Part shown: positions 47,505 through 56,797 of the stretch, piece after piece | Layout: the number at the start of each line of letters is the position of its first letter | Position numbering within the stretch: the stretch's first letter is position 1 | Origin: JAGWRI01 sp963728785 | GTDB taxonomy: Bacteria; Gemmatimonadota; Gemmatimonadetes; Gemmatimonadales; Gemmatimonadaceae | DNA length: 64,000 nt | Assembly: GCA_963728785.1 (NCBI GenBank) | Contig: CAVSKV010000002.1 | Location: forward strand, 372,001 to 436,000 | Direction of reading: 5' to 3' | Made by a program: the position numbers and the translations under genes | Notes under the pieces: model-generated | Databases searched by the model: none | Seen by the model: the letters and a program-made list of their open reading frames with translations, nothing else | Told to the model about the DNA's origin: nothing

Positions 47505-49244
47505 CTATTGCCCCGGCGGCAGGCGGAAGATGCTCAACTGCGGTTCGAGCGCCGCGAGCAGGGGCTTCGCCCCCGGGGCGGCGAACTTGAGCGTTACCGT
47601 GGACGCACCGTCCGGCGTGTCCACCCGGTAGAACGCCATCGCCCCGGGCTCCATGGCCGCCAGCGATGTGTCCGTGGTCACCGGTGTCACGACCAGCGGA
47701 AATGGCAGCGGCGTGAGCGCCCACTCCGTCCACAGTTGGCGCATGTTGCGCGACACGAACCGGTCGACCGCCGGTGCCGTCGCGCGCGGCAGCCCGGGCA
47801 GGCTGTCCGTATATAGCGCCAGTCCGAAGTCCGCGAACAGCGACGGAAAGCTCTGCCCCGTCGCCGCCTCGATGTCCGCGATCCCGTCCGACGGCCCGTG
47901 CTCGAGCTTCCGGTAGAACCCGGACCCCATCTGATCCCCCAGCCACCGTGCCAACGTCCAGTCGCCGCCCCGCCACGAGAAACCGACCTCTCCGTCGGTA
48001 TGCAGCGTCACGCTCGCCGTGTCGGGATCGAGCGCATAGTCGTACGAATCGTTGGGAAAGCTCTCCGTGAACATCTCCGACGAATCGGGGAACAGTTGCT
48101 GTGGATTGGTCCGGCACGTCGGCGGCGGACACCGCGCCTCGTACTGCAGCGAACCCAGTTCCTCGGCCACGAGACTCAGCCCCTCGTCCAGCCAACTCGA
48201 GGCGGGCAACCCGCCGTTCACGATCACGTGCTGCGAGAAGTTGATCAGGTGTTGCAGTTCGTGCAGAAAGGTCGCCGGGATCACCGCCGCCACGCTCGAC
48301 GCGGAGTGGGGGCAGCTGAACTGCCCGGTTGGATCGGGAACGATCGAATAGAAGATCTCGCCCTGGTTCGACACCGAATCGCTGGGGCCGTTGAAATCCT
48401 CCGCGTCGAAGAATCCCGCGATGTAGCCCTGGCTGCCGCACACGCCCGCCGGCGTATCGCCATTGACGACCGGGGAGAGCAGCATGATCACGCGGCCGTT
48501 GTCGTCCACGTCGGACGGCTGGCCGAAGGCCACGGTGTCGATGGGATAGAGATTTTGATCGAAGTACGCGCTCAATTGCTGCAACTCCGCCGGCGCGAAT
48601 CCGCCTGCCGGCGCCAGCGTGTCCACATATACGAGAACATTGCTGCCGATATAGTCGAGCTGGGCGCCCACCCGCTGCCACGCGGGATTGTCGCCGTCGA
48701 AACTCGACAGGACGTGGAAGCTGCGAATGCTCCCCACGGGCGGCGGAGCGACGGCCGCCTCCGGCACGGAGCCCGCCGCCCGCCGGCGCGCGAGTGCGAA
48801 CGTGCCGGCCGCCGCGAGCGCGCGGCCCCGGGCGCGCAACAGGGCGTCGGCGGCTTCCTGCCGTTCATGATTGAAGCCGTTCGCGATCGCGGCGGGCGAA
48901 CCGAGCGCGGCGATCGTTGCGCGCACACGATTGGCAGACGCGGAGACGGCGGCGGTGTCCACGGACAGGCTGTACGGCACGAAGTCGATGGGCACCTGCG
49001 ACGTCGCAAACTGCGCCACCACCAGGTAGCTTGCCCCGCTGCCGGCCAGCTGCACCCGCACGCCGCCGTTGGAGCAGTCCACGCGCATCGCCTGGGCAAC
49101 GCTGAGGTTCACCGTACCGGGTGTGCACGCCGGCGCGTTTTCCACGAGCGGAATGGTGGGTGCATCCTTCGCTCCGTTGCACCCGGCAGCCGCGATCAAC
49201 AGTGCAAGGCCAACCGCATCCCCGCGGCGCGCGCGCATTCTCAT
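47505..49244 (-). CDS. Secreted zinc metalloprotease (HExxH, M30-like)
   Basis: A 579-residue lipoprotein precursor (lipobox AAAGC). A beta-rich N-terminal part (about 30-170) precedes a catalytic domain with the motif FLHELQHLINF (HExxH) and, downstream, SSWLDEGLSLVAEELG, whose Glu is the probable third zinc ligand. The layout resembles the hyicolysin/M30 group. The likely target is extracellular protein. Start ATG 49244 places the lipobox about 22 residues in; the frame is open to 49352. Confidence 0.85.
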   Translation of the reverse strand: MRMRARRGDAVGLALLIAAAGCNGAKDAPTIPLVENAPACTPGTVNLSVAQAMRVDCSNGGVRVQLAGSGASYLVVAQFATSQVPIDFVPYSLSVDTAAVSASANRVRATIAALGSPAAIANGFNHERQEAADALLRARGRALAAAGTFALARRRAAGSVPEAAVAPPPVGSIRSFHVLSSFDGDNPAWQRVGAQLDYIGSNVLVYVDTLAPAGGFAPAELQQLSAYFDQNLYPIDTVAFGQPSDVDDNGRVIMLLSPVVNGDTPAGVCGSQGYIAGFFDAEDFNGPSDSVSNQGEIFYSIVPDPTGQFSCPHSASSVAAVIPATFLHELQHLINFSQHVIVNGGLPASSWLDEGLSLVAEELGSLQYEARCPPPTCRTNPQQLFPDSSEMFTESFPNDSYDYALDPDTASVTLHTDGEVGFSWRGGDWTLARWLGDQMGSGFYRKLEHGPSDGIADIEAATGQSFPSLFADFGLALYTDSLPGLPRATAPAVDRFVSRNMRQLWTEWALTPLPFPLVVTPVTTDTSLAAMEPGAMAFYRVDTPDGASTVTLKFAAPGAKPLLAALEPQLSIFRLPPGQ

Positions 49245-49414
49245 TGCGTGCAGTCTGGCGGAGCGCCGGTCGGCCCGCAATGCCCGTCGGCACTGGCCCT
49301 CGCCGCGCTCTTGGGGACGCCTTGAGGCGCGAACGTTTGGCCGTTCATCCACAACTTTTTCTTAGTGACGGTGGACAGGGAGCTTTTGAAGCAACGTCGG
49401 GTATTACTCAAGCA

Positions 49415-50599
49415 ATGACCCAGCGCCGGATGGTCCGGGATTGGATGCAGCGCACCGAACACGGCGCGCGCGACGCGGTGCTGCGCATGGCGCTCGCCCG
49501 GGCCCCGTGGCGTGCGCGGGCGGCGGAACCGGGAACGCTCAGCGGCCGGCCGCTCCGTGTGCTGTTCATCCGCGAGGGACCGCTCGGGGATCTGGTGCTC
49601 ACGCTCGGCGCCATCCGCGCGATTGCCGAGTCGCACCCCGGCACGACCGTGGACGTCATCGCTACCGACGCCAACGCCGAATTGCTCAAGGGCCTGCCCT
49701 ACGTGCGGCGGGTGATCACGTTTCCACGCGGTGACCGCCGGCTGGCCAACGCCGTCGCCGTCATCCGGCGCTTCGCGCCGTACGACGCCGTAGTGGACGG
49801 GATGCTGGTGCACGGCCACGTGCGCACGCGTTCCATCGTCTTCATGCTCGCGTCGAGGGCCCCGTTCTGGGTCGGCGAATCGGGCCGGCGCACCAGCTGG
49901 GTGTACAACGTGGCGGTGCCGCCGGCGCCCGACGGACTGCTGCATCTGGAGCGCGAGCTGCGGCTGGCTGCGCCGTTCCTGGAAGACCGCGCCGCAGTCG
50001 AAGCGCGACCGATGCTCGTGGTCGACTCTGGCGAGCGGGCCTGGGCCGAGCGGCAGTGGCAGAGTTGCGGCCGGTCGGGCGCGCGAATCCTGGTGAACCT
50101 GTCGGCCGGACATCCCGCGAGGCGATGGCCCGACTGGCGGTTCGGTGAGGTGCTGGAGTATCTCCGCCGTCGCGACCCGGACGCCATCGTCGTGGTCGTC
50201 GGTCTGCCGCAGGACGCCGCGTCAGTCACCGCGCTCGCGCAGCGCGCGGGAGCGATCGCGCACGTGCCCACCATGCGCCAACTCGTGGCGCTCGTGGCAT
50301 CCGCCGAACTCGTGATCAGCCCAGACACGGCGGTCTGCCACATCGCCTCGGCGTTTGCGACGCCCCTCGTGTCGCTCCACATGGCCGGCCTCGAAGTCTG
50401 GTGGCCCTTCGCGACGCCGGGCCGGCGCGTCGTGAGCACGCAGCGCGAGAATCTGCTGGGCGTCGAGGCCGGGACAGTAATTGAGGCACTCGAGGAGGCA
50501 CTCCCGCCCCGGCAGCGCGCAGAGGCGGTGTATGTCGCCGCGGCGCCAACTCTTGACGACGACGCGACGACGGAGCCTGCCGTACTGGAGCCGGCGTAG
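49415..50599 (+). CDS. GT9-family glycosyltransferase (heptosyltransferase-like)
   Basis: A 394-residue GT-B enzyme of family GT9. N-terminal RVLFIREGPLGDLVLTLGAIRAIAESHPGTTVDVIA and C-terminal NLSAGHPARRWPDWRFGEVLEYL, VVVVVGLPQDAASV and ELVISPDTAVCHIASAFATPLVSLHM are the standard nucleotide-sugar half. Relatives add heptose or related sugars to lipopolysaccharide cores; acceptor unknown. The start is ATG at 49415. A strong terminator follows the gene. Confidence 0.9.
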   Translation: MTQRRMVRDWMQRTEHGARDAVLRMALARAPWRARAAEPGTLSGRPLRVLFIREGPLGDLVLTLGAIRAIAESHPGTTVDVIATDANAELLKGLPYVRRVITFPRGDRRLANAVAVIRRFAPYDAVVDGMLVHGHVRTRSIVFMLASRAPFWVGESGRRTSWVYNVAVPPAPDGLLHLERELRLAAPFLEDRAAVEARPMLVVDSGERAWAERQWQSCGRSGARILVNLSAGHPARRWPDWRFGEVLEYLRRRDPDAIVVVVGLPQDAASVTALAQRAGAIAHVPTMRQLVALVASAELVISPDTAVCHIASAFATPLVSLHMAGLEVWWPFATPGRRVVSTQRENLLGVEAGTVIEALEEALPPRQRAEAVYVAAAPTLDDDATTEPAVLEPA

Positions 50600-50650
50600 A
50601 TCTTCTCGCGGGTCAGTGAGTGATCCGTTGCGTCGATGCCTTGCAAATGC

Positions 50651-50684
50651 AAACCGCCCGGCACGATGCCGGGCGGTTTGTTTT
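50651..50684 (+). terminator. Rho-independent terminator
   Basis: A 13-bp perfect stem (50651-50663 with 50667-50679), three-base loop, followed by G and TTTT at 50681-50684. Positioned 52 bp after the GT9 gene stop. It is the clearest intrinsic terminator in the window. Confidence 0.93.
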
Positions 50685-50886
50685 GGTGGTCCGCTTCGTC
50701 GCGCAGCATTGAGACCCTAATTCTGTCCTGGCAAAGGACAACCTAGCAGGTAGTGACCGTCCCGGTGGCCTTGGCGAAGCTCCCGGTGCCGCCGCTGAAA
50801 TTGAGGCAAAAATTGAAATCGGCGATCGCCCGCGGACCCGCCGACCGGCGAGCGGAAGGGACTGAGACACCGCCCTATGCGCGGCG

Positions 50887-51336
50887 TTACTTGGTCAACA
50901 CCATGTTCAGCTTCGCCGGCTCGTCGATGCCGTCGTCGTTGAAGTCGAAGTCCACGTTCGCTCCACTGAGCGTTATGGTGTTGCCGCTCAGATTCATGTC
51001 GAATTGGCGCTCACCGGAGATACCCGCCATCGTCATCGTGAGCACGTCCGACGAGGAACTCCACGTACCGCTCGTCACTTCATCCGCCTGGCCCGGCATC
51101 CTAACGGTGAGCGTGTAGTCGTGGCTTGCCATCATCTGGAGCGTGACGGTCGCGCCGTTGGCCACGAGATCCACCGCCGTGGCCGAAGTGCCTACCTTGA
51201 CGAACTCCATCTTGGTCGCCGTCCACGTCCCGGTGAGAGACGAAGGGTTCGGACCCGAAGATGAGCTGCTGCACGCCACAAGGGCCGCCGAGGCCAAGAT
51301 GAAGCCGGGCATGATAAGCTTCGCGCGATTCCACAT
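50887..51336 (-). CDS. Small lipoprotein, lipocalin-like
   Basis: A 149-residue lipoprotein precursor (lipobox LVAC) followed by a Ser-rich spacer and a beta-rich domain (SSLTGTWTATKMEFV, VTLQMMASHDYTLTVRMPGQ, DVLTMTMAGISGERQFDMNLSGNTITLSGANVDFDF). It resembles the lipoprotein at 46.9 kb in size, export signal and strand pattern. A G-rich ribosome-binding site lies just before the ATG at 51336. Function unknown. Confidence 0.75.
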   Translation of the reverse strand: MWNRAKLIMPGFILASAALVACSSSSSGPNPSSLTGTWTATKMEFVKVGTSATAVDLVANGATVTLQMMASHDYTLTVRMPGQADEVTSGTWSSSSDVLTMTMAGISGERQFDMNLSGNTITLSGANVDFDFNDDGIDEPAKLNMVLTK

Positions 51337-51552
51337 AATCCCCCCCGCGAGTTTGTCGCGACGTGCGGGCCGGCCCCCATCCGTCTCCAACCGCCCCGTC
51401 CCATCGACGCCACACGCGGGCCGGCCATCGGCATACATGGATGATGCGCATCAGAGGAGCCGGCGCCCGTCGGGAGAAGGGCATCATCACGTCGGGCGAA
51501 TCGCCATGCGTCCACCGCCGCCCCTGGTCCGATTGCGTCCCCCATCGTTGCT
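51337..51552. other. Non-coding left flank of the tRNA-Lys duplication
   Basis: No gene is recognised. It may contain the promoter of the minus-strand lipoprotein. Confidence 0.4.
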
Positions 51553-51690
51553 CCGATCACGAGGGGCACAATTGAGGCACAGTCTGGCGGCTGATCGCCA
51601 GCGAGAGCATTTCGCTCGGTTGTGCCGGTTGTTTGGATGTGCGGACTTTGCTCCAGCACGACCCTGTGGCTCAGCTGGTAGAACACGGGG
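51553..51690 (+). repeat. Duplicated upstream region and decayed 5' half of tRNA-Lys
   Basis: This is the left copy of a ~137-bp direct repeat whose right copy (63779-63914) runs into the intact tRNA-Lys. There are no gaps over 66 bp upstream of the tRNA or through the D arm; matching stops at the start of the anticodon stem. The D-arm sequence GCTCAGCTGGTAGA is perfect, but the anticodon arm and T arm that follow are not tRNA-like, so this copy is not functional. Confidence 0.9.
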
Positions 51691-52002
51691 CCGACAGGCA
51701 GGTCCCGGTTAGGCCGTGGGGTCAGGGACGAAACTGGCGGCGTTTGAGAGACAACGCCATGCAGTCCTCCGCAATCAACGGACTCTCGAACGCACACTTG
51801 CAGCAGGAGCTTCCCCCGTTCCCGGCTGCTGACCCGATGACCACCGCCGGCCCGCGCCAGTACGTCCAGTGGGTCACCGGCGCCATGCCGGGAACATACG
51901 ACCTCGCGCTCACCGACCCCGGCTACGTGGCATGGACGAGGAAGGGCGTGGCGGCGCCTGCAGCCGATCCTGAGGGCTGCCTCGCGGTCACGCAGTCAAG
52001 GG
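51691..52002. other. Non-coding stretch left of the IS3 remnant
   Basis: About 310 bp without a recognised gene. Open frames across it continue into sequence that does not look like protein. Confidence 0.4.
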
Positions 52003-52224
52003 ATGCGGAAAAGCAAGTTCACACCGGAGCAGATCCTGCAGGCGCTGCGGCAAGCAGAAGGCGGGGCGGCGGTGGTCGACATCTGCCGGAAGCTCGGCGT
52101 GACGGAGACGACGTTCTATCGTTAGAAGAAGCAATGTGCGAAGCTGGACGTGAGCGAGCTCCGGAAGCTGAAGACGCTCCGGGACGAGTCGGCTGTTACG
52201 AGCATCAGAACTCGTGTACGTTGA
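52003..52224 (+). pseudogene. IS3-family transposase OrfA, broken by a stop codon
   Basis: The frame reads MRKSKFTPEQILQALRQAE, VVDICRKLGVTETTFYR, then TAG (52123-52125), then KKQCAKLDVSELRKLKTLRDES. This is the HTH part of an IS3-family OrfA. The stop sits at the position of the conserved Trp after FYR (TGG to TAG), and the 3' half diverges after residue ~70. OrfB is absent. Confidence 0.85.
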
Positions 52225-52336
52225 GAGGCAGTACCAGCGACCGCTGCTGGCGCCTGGGGGGCCGTGGCGTACGAACGTCCGGCATCCGGATCGTGTCGTT
52301 TATTGACTTCGGCGACAGTCGGAAGGGAGCATGTCC

Positions 52337-53542
52337 ATGGCAACCGAGTACTCCAACCTGCGTGTCCTCAACGTCGACGATCAGCCGGAGGTGCTCGCGT
52401 ATCATAGGCGCATCCTCCAGTCTCTCGGGATTTCCAACGTCGTGGAGGCGGCAGGCGGCCGTGCCGCGATCAGGCTCCTCACCGACCCTACCAACGAGTT
52501 CGACCTCATCTTCTGTGACCTGCGCATGCCAGGACTCGACGGCGTCGAAACTCTCCGGGCGCTTTCCTATCTTGGGGTGCAGGGTGGAGTCGTTATCCTC
52601 AGCATTGAGCCTGAAGAGATCATCGCGGCCGCCGGCTTCCTTGCCGAAATGCACGGCTTGCACGTGATCGGGGCCCTCGAGAAACCGCTCACGAAGGAAA
52701 AACTCGATCCCATACTGGAGAGCCTCTCCTCTGTTACCAACCGGTGGGTTGACACACCCCGCGCGGAGCCGCCCACGGCGGTCGACATCGCGCAAGGCTT
52801 TGAACGAGGAGAGTTCACGTTTCACTTTCAGCCCCTGGTGTGGTTTGAATCGAGCGCCCTGTACGGCGTCGAGTGCGTCCTGCGGTGGAAGCATCCCGTC
52901 CGCGGCCTCGTGTTGCCCGGATCGTTCCTGCCGGCGGTGCATAGGTCGGATGCCTTGGGGACGGTCCTTACGGATTTCGTCCTTGCCCAGGGTGTAGCGT
53001 TCGCTGAGCGCTGGCGCGCCGGGGGACACGAGATGCCGGTGGCGTTCAACGTGCCCGGTGCCGCCCTCGGCGAGCTCGGCTTTCCTGAACGCCTGGAGTC
53101 GGTTGCCGCCTCGTGTCACGTTCCCCATGAGGCGCTTCGGATCGAGGTGAACGAGCAAGAAGTCGTTACCAATCCGGTTAAGATTCTTGACGTGGCCACA
53201 CGGCTCCGAATGAAGCGCTTTGGTGTGTCGATCGATGAGTTCGGTGGTGCCGAGTTCGGGCTTCAGCAGCTTCAGAAGTCCCCGTTCACGGAAGTGAAGC
53301 TCGCTCCGAAGTTTGTGGACGGGTGCGCGACCGCGCCCAGGCGCCAGGCCATCATCGAGGCGACGATTGCCTTGGCGCGTAATCGAAAGATGGTCTCAGT
53401 GGCAGAAGGCGTACGGAACCAACCCGATTGGGAGTTCTTGAACACGCGGCGCTGCGATGTCGCGCAGGGGAATGTCGTCGTACGGGCGCTGCCGGAAGAC
53501 ATCCTCGCCGCCTGGGCCTCGGCATGGGAGAGGAACAGGTGA
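52337..53542 (+). CDS. REC-EAL protein with degenerate EAL domain
   Basis: A 401-residue protein. The receiver domain (about 8-125) has the acidic pair NVDDQ, the phosphoacceptor D61 in FCDLRMPG, and the Lys in EKPLT, so it should be phosphorylatable. The EAL domain (about 150-395) has lost nearly every catalytic motif: ECVLRW for EALxRW, FNVPG for N-x-S, VNEQ for T-E, SIDEFGGAE for DDFGTG, LAPKF for the K-D pair, and AEGVRNQ. It is therefore probably a c-di-GMP binding or signalling adaptor, not a phosphodiesterase. It is paralogous to the gene at 56.8 kb. Start 52337 has an AGGGAG site 7 nt upstream; 52331 is an alternative. Confidence 0.88.
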   Translation: MATEYSNLRVLNVDDQPEVLAYHRRILQSLGISNVVEAAGGRAAIRLLTDPTNEFDLIFCDLRMPGLDGVETLRALSYLGVQGGVVILSIEPEEIIAAAGFLAEMHGLHVIGALEKPLTKEKLDPILESLSSVTNRWVDTPRAEPPTAVDIAQGFERGEFTFHFQPLVWFESSALYGVECVLRWKHPVRGLVLPGSFLPAVHRSDALGTVLTDFVLAQGVAFAERWRAGGHEMPVAFNVPGAALGELGFPERLESVAASCHVPHEALRIEVNEQEVVTNPVKILDVATRLRMKRFGVSIDEFGGAEFGLQQLQKSPFTEVKLAPKFVDGCATAPRRQAIIEATIALARNRKMVSVAEGVRNQPDWEFLNTRRCDVAQGNVVVRALPEDILAAWASAWERNR

Positions 53543-53678
53543 TGACGGAGTGCCCGGGCCGGGTTCGCCACCTGTGTCGTCGAGAGCCTCGCGGCGGCCG
53601 ATCGGTCGGATTGCGGAGACGCGTCCTCGTGAGTCGCACGCGTACCAGCCACAACACGCAACGTCGGAGAGCGACGCC

Positions 53679-56600
53679 ATGACGCGGAAGCCCCGCAAAC
53701 AAGCGCCGAAGCGAGTCAATGGCAGCCGCGACGGTACGGAGAGGACTAAGCGCACGCAGGCCAAGCACGGACAGACGGAGAGCGAAGACCACTATCGCTC
53801 GCTGATTTCCACCATGCGCGCTGGGTTCGCCTATTGCAGGGTGGTATACGATGAACGCGACCGCCCCGTGGACTTTGTGATTCTCACGGTCAACGAAGCG
53901 TTCGGGCGCCTGACGGGGCTGACGAATGTGGTCGGAAAAGCTGTCAGCGAGGTGATTCCGGGAATCAGGGAACTACGTCCTGAGCTGTTTGCGACATTTG
54001 GTCGAGTCGCCTCGACCGGCATTCCTGAGACCTTCGAGTTCCATTTCCGGTCGCAAGGTCAGCGGTCGAATATCTCTGCTTATAGTCCGAAAACGGGATA
54101 CTTCGCCGCGCTTCTTGATGACATCACTGAGCCGAAACGTGCGATTGACGAATTGCAAAGGATCAAGGGCGTCCTCGCGGAGTTGCAACGGATCGCACAT
54201 TTCGGGACCTGGGTCGTGGATCTGGAGACGGACAGGCTCATCTGGTCTGACGAGCTCTACCGGATCTATGGCGTCTCGCCTGACGTATTTGTGCCGACCC
54301 CCAGCGCCTTCGCTGCCCTCATCCACCCTGATGACCGGTCGGCCGTGATGGCCTGGATCAACGCAATTCGGTCGCGGGCAACGCCAGGCCCCGTCGAGTT
54401 TCGCATCATTCGACCGGATGGAACGATTCGCGTGATTGAACGACGCGGCGAACTCCAGACCAATGCAGAAGACAAGCCCATCCGCATTACCGGGACGGCG
54501 CATGACATCACCGACCGTAAGGCGTCAGACGTAGGACTCAGACTCTTTCGAGCGCTGTTCGATCGGTCGAACGACAGTCTTCAGGTCATCGATCCGACCA
54601 CAGGTCGGTTTCTCGACGTCAACGAGACGGCGTGCCTGGAACTTGGCTACAGCCGTGAGGAATTGCTGTCGCTGACCGTTCCCGACGTCGATTCCACGCT
54701 CGACCAATCTTCGTTCAGTGAGAGCGTAGAACGACTTCGGACATCCGGCGGCATGTTATATGAGGGGTACCACCGACGGAAGGATGGTTCAACATTTCCG
54801 GTTCAAGTCAGCATTTCCCTCGTTCGGCTTGATCGAGAGTACGCGGTCGCGGTCGTTCGCGACATCACCGCTTGGAAAGCATCCGAACAAAGACTCGCCG
54901 ATGCGGTGCGCTACAATGAAGCGATCATGAAGGCTTCTCCGATAGGCATCATCACCTATCTGGCTTCCGGCGAGGTGGTGGCCGCCAACGCCGCCGCTGC
55001 TCACCTGCTCGGCGGTACCGTCGAGCAGGTGGAGAAACTGAATTTCCGCCATCTCGAATCCCGGCGACGATCGGGCCTGCTGGCCGCAGCCGATGCCGCG
55101 CTGGAAAGGCATGAACCTCACACGGAGGAAGTGCACTCCACGAGCGCGTTCGGGAAGGAGATCTGGGTATACTGCCGCCTCGTCCCTTTCGAACATGAGC
55201 ACCAAACGTATCTGCTGCTGGTCTTGTCGGACGTCAGCGAGCGCAAGCACGCCGAAAGGACCCTGCGCCTGCAAGCTGCCGCGCTGGACGCGGCCGCGGA
55301 TGCCATCATGATTACCGACCGGGCAGGCGCCATCGAGTGGGTGAATCCGGCGTTCACCCAGCTCACCGGATACACGGCCGAAGAAGCCCTCGGCAAGAAT
55401 CCGCGAGAGCTGGTGAAGTCGGACAAGCATGCCCCCGGAATCTACAAGGACTTGTGGGATACGATCCTCGCTGGACAGACGTGGCACGGCCAGATGATCA
55501 ATCGCCGGAAAGACGGCAGCCTGTATACGGATGAGCAAACCGTGACCCCAATCTTGGATTCGGCCGGCGCCATCACGCACTTCGTCGCAATCAAGGAAGA
55601 CGTCACGGAGCGCCTGCACGTGCAGGCCCAGTTGCTGCAGGCGCAGAAGATGGAGAGCGTGGGCCGACTGGCGGGTGGCGTGGCGCACGATTTCAACAAT
55701 CTGCTCTCCGTGATCCTCGGGTGGACGAGAATGGTGCTGGACGATCTCCCGGCGGCCAGCCCCGTCAGGCCATCGCTGGAGGAGGTCTTGAAGGCCGGTC
55801 AGAAAGCCGCGATGCTCACCAAGCAACTGCTGATGCTTTCGAGGCAGGAAGTGGTGAGGCCCACGCGCTTCAGTGTCAATTCGGTCCTCGGCGGGCTGGA
55901 CAAGATGTTCCGGCGAGTCCTTGGCGAAGACATCGAGATCGCCCTCAAGATGGACCCGGAACTCGGCACCGTGCAGATGGACCCGGCGCAGCTCGAGCAG
56001 GTGCTCATGAATCTCGCGGTCAATGCGCGTGACGCGATGCCCGCTGGTGGCAAACTCACGTTAGAAACAGCAAATGTGGTCCTGGATGCCCGATATCTGC
56101 GGAGGGACACGGACGTGGCGCCGGGTGAATACGTCGTGTTGACCGTGAGCGATTCGGGCATCGGCATGAGCGAAGAGGTTACGGCGCACATGTTCGAGCC
56201 GTTCTTCACAACGAAGACGGCCGGCAAGGGGACGGGTCTGGGGCTCGCGACGAGCTATGGCATCATCAAGCAGGCCGGCGGTCAGATCACCGTATACAGC
56301 AAGGAGGGACTGGGCACCACCATGAAGGTCTATCTGCCGCGGCATCATGCGGCCGCGGACGCCGTGGTGCCCGCCCGAGAGACGCCGTTGCTTCATGGCA
56401 GAGAAACGATTCTGGTGGTGGAGGATGAGTTGGCCGTACGCCAAGTGACCGTGCAGATCCTCACGCGGCAGGGATACCATGTGCTGACCGCGGACAGTGG
56501 GGAGGCGGCGCTCCGGGTGATCGAGGAAGCGCGCGAGCCCGTACATCTTCTGTTGACGGACATCGTGCTGGGCTCGGGGGTCAGTGGGCCTGGGCTGGCG

Positions 56601-56771
56601 GACCGTGTCCATGCGACGAGACCTGATCTCAAGGTGCTGTTCGTCTCAGGCTACGCGGGTGACGTGACGACCCGTCACGGCCTGATGCAAAGCGGTATTC
56701 CACTCGTGCAGAAGCCATTTTCCGCAGACGTGCTGGGCCGCAAGGTGCGCGAGGTGCTGGATGCTGGCTGA
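53679..56771 (+). CDS. Multi-PAS hybrid sensor histidine kinase
   Basis: A soluble 1030-residue kinase. Five PAS-type sensor domains occupy about residues 35-650 (for example HFGTWVVDLETDRLIWSDELYRIYGVS, DVNETACLELGYSREELLS, and AIEWVNPAFTQLTGYTAEEALG). HisKA follows, with phosphoacceptor His670 in GRLAGGVAHDFNNLLSV. The ATPase domain (about 760-890) has MNLAVNARDAMPAGG and a GxGLGLATSYGI box. A receiver domain ends the protein (about 915-1030) with D961 in LLLTDIVLG and a Lys in QKPFS. No transmembrane helix, so the signal is intracellular, probably small-molecule or redox. It lies between the two REC-EAL paralogues. Confidence 0.93.
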   Translation: MTRKPRKQAPKRVNGSRDGTERTKRTQAKHGQTESEDHYRSLISTMRAGFAYCRVVYDERDRPVDFVILTVNEAFGRLTGLTNVVGKAVSEVIPGIRELRPELFATFGRVASTGIPETFEFHFRSQGQRSNISAYSPKTGYFAALLDDITEPKRAIDELQRIKGVLAELQRIAHFGTWVVDLETDRLIWSDELYRIYGVSPDVFVPTPSAFAALIHPDDRSAVMAWINAIRSRATPGPVEFRIIRPDGTIRVIERRGELQTNAEDKPIRITGTAHDITDRKASDVGLRLFRALFDRSNDSLQVIDPTTGRFLDVNETACLELGYSREELLSLTVPDVDSTLDQSSFSESVERLRTSGGMLYEGYHRRKDGSTFPVQVSISLVRLDREYAVAVVRDITAWKASEQRLADAVRYNEAIMKASPIGIITYLASGEVVAANAAAAHLLGGTVEQVEKLNFRHLESRRRSGLLAAADAALERHEPHTEEVHSTSAFGKEIWVYCRLVPFEHEHQTYLLLVLSDVSERKHAERTLRLQAAALDAAADAIMITDRAGAIEWVNPAFTQLTGYTAEEALGKNPRELVKSDKHAPGIYKDLWDTILAGQTWHGQMINRRKDGSLYTDEQTVTPILDSAGAITHFVAIKEDVTERLHVQAQLLQAQKMESVGRLAGGVAHDFNNLLSVILGWTRMVLDDLPAASPVRPSLEEVLKAGQKAAMLTKQLLMLSRQEVVRPTRFSVNSVLGGLDKMFRRVLGEDIEIALKMDPELGTVQMDPAQLEQVLMNLAVNARDAMPAGGKLTLETANVVLDARYLRRDTDVAPGEYVVLTVSDSGIGMSEEVTAHMFEPFFTTKTAGKGTGLGLATSYGIIKQAGGQITVYSKEGLGTTMKVYLPRHHAAADAVVPARETPLLHGRETILVVEDELAVRQVTVQILTRQGYHVLTADSGEAALRVIEEAREPVHLLLTDIVLGSGVSGPGLADRVHATRPDLKVLFVSGYAGDVTTRHGLMQSGIPLVQKPFSADVLGRKVREVLDAG

Positions 56772-56797
56772 CGGTCTCACGCGCAGCCGGAGCACGC

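Noticed and set aside
51660..51729. Possible complete tRNA at the left tRNA-Lys repeat
   Set aside because: Only the acceptor 5' strand and D arm are tRNA-like; anticodon and T arms do not fold.
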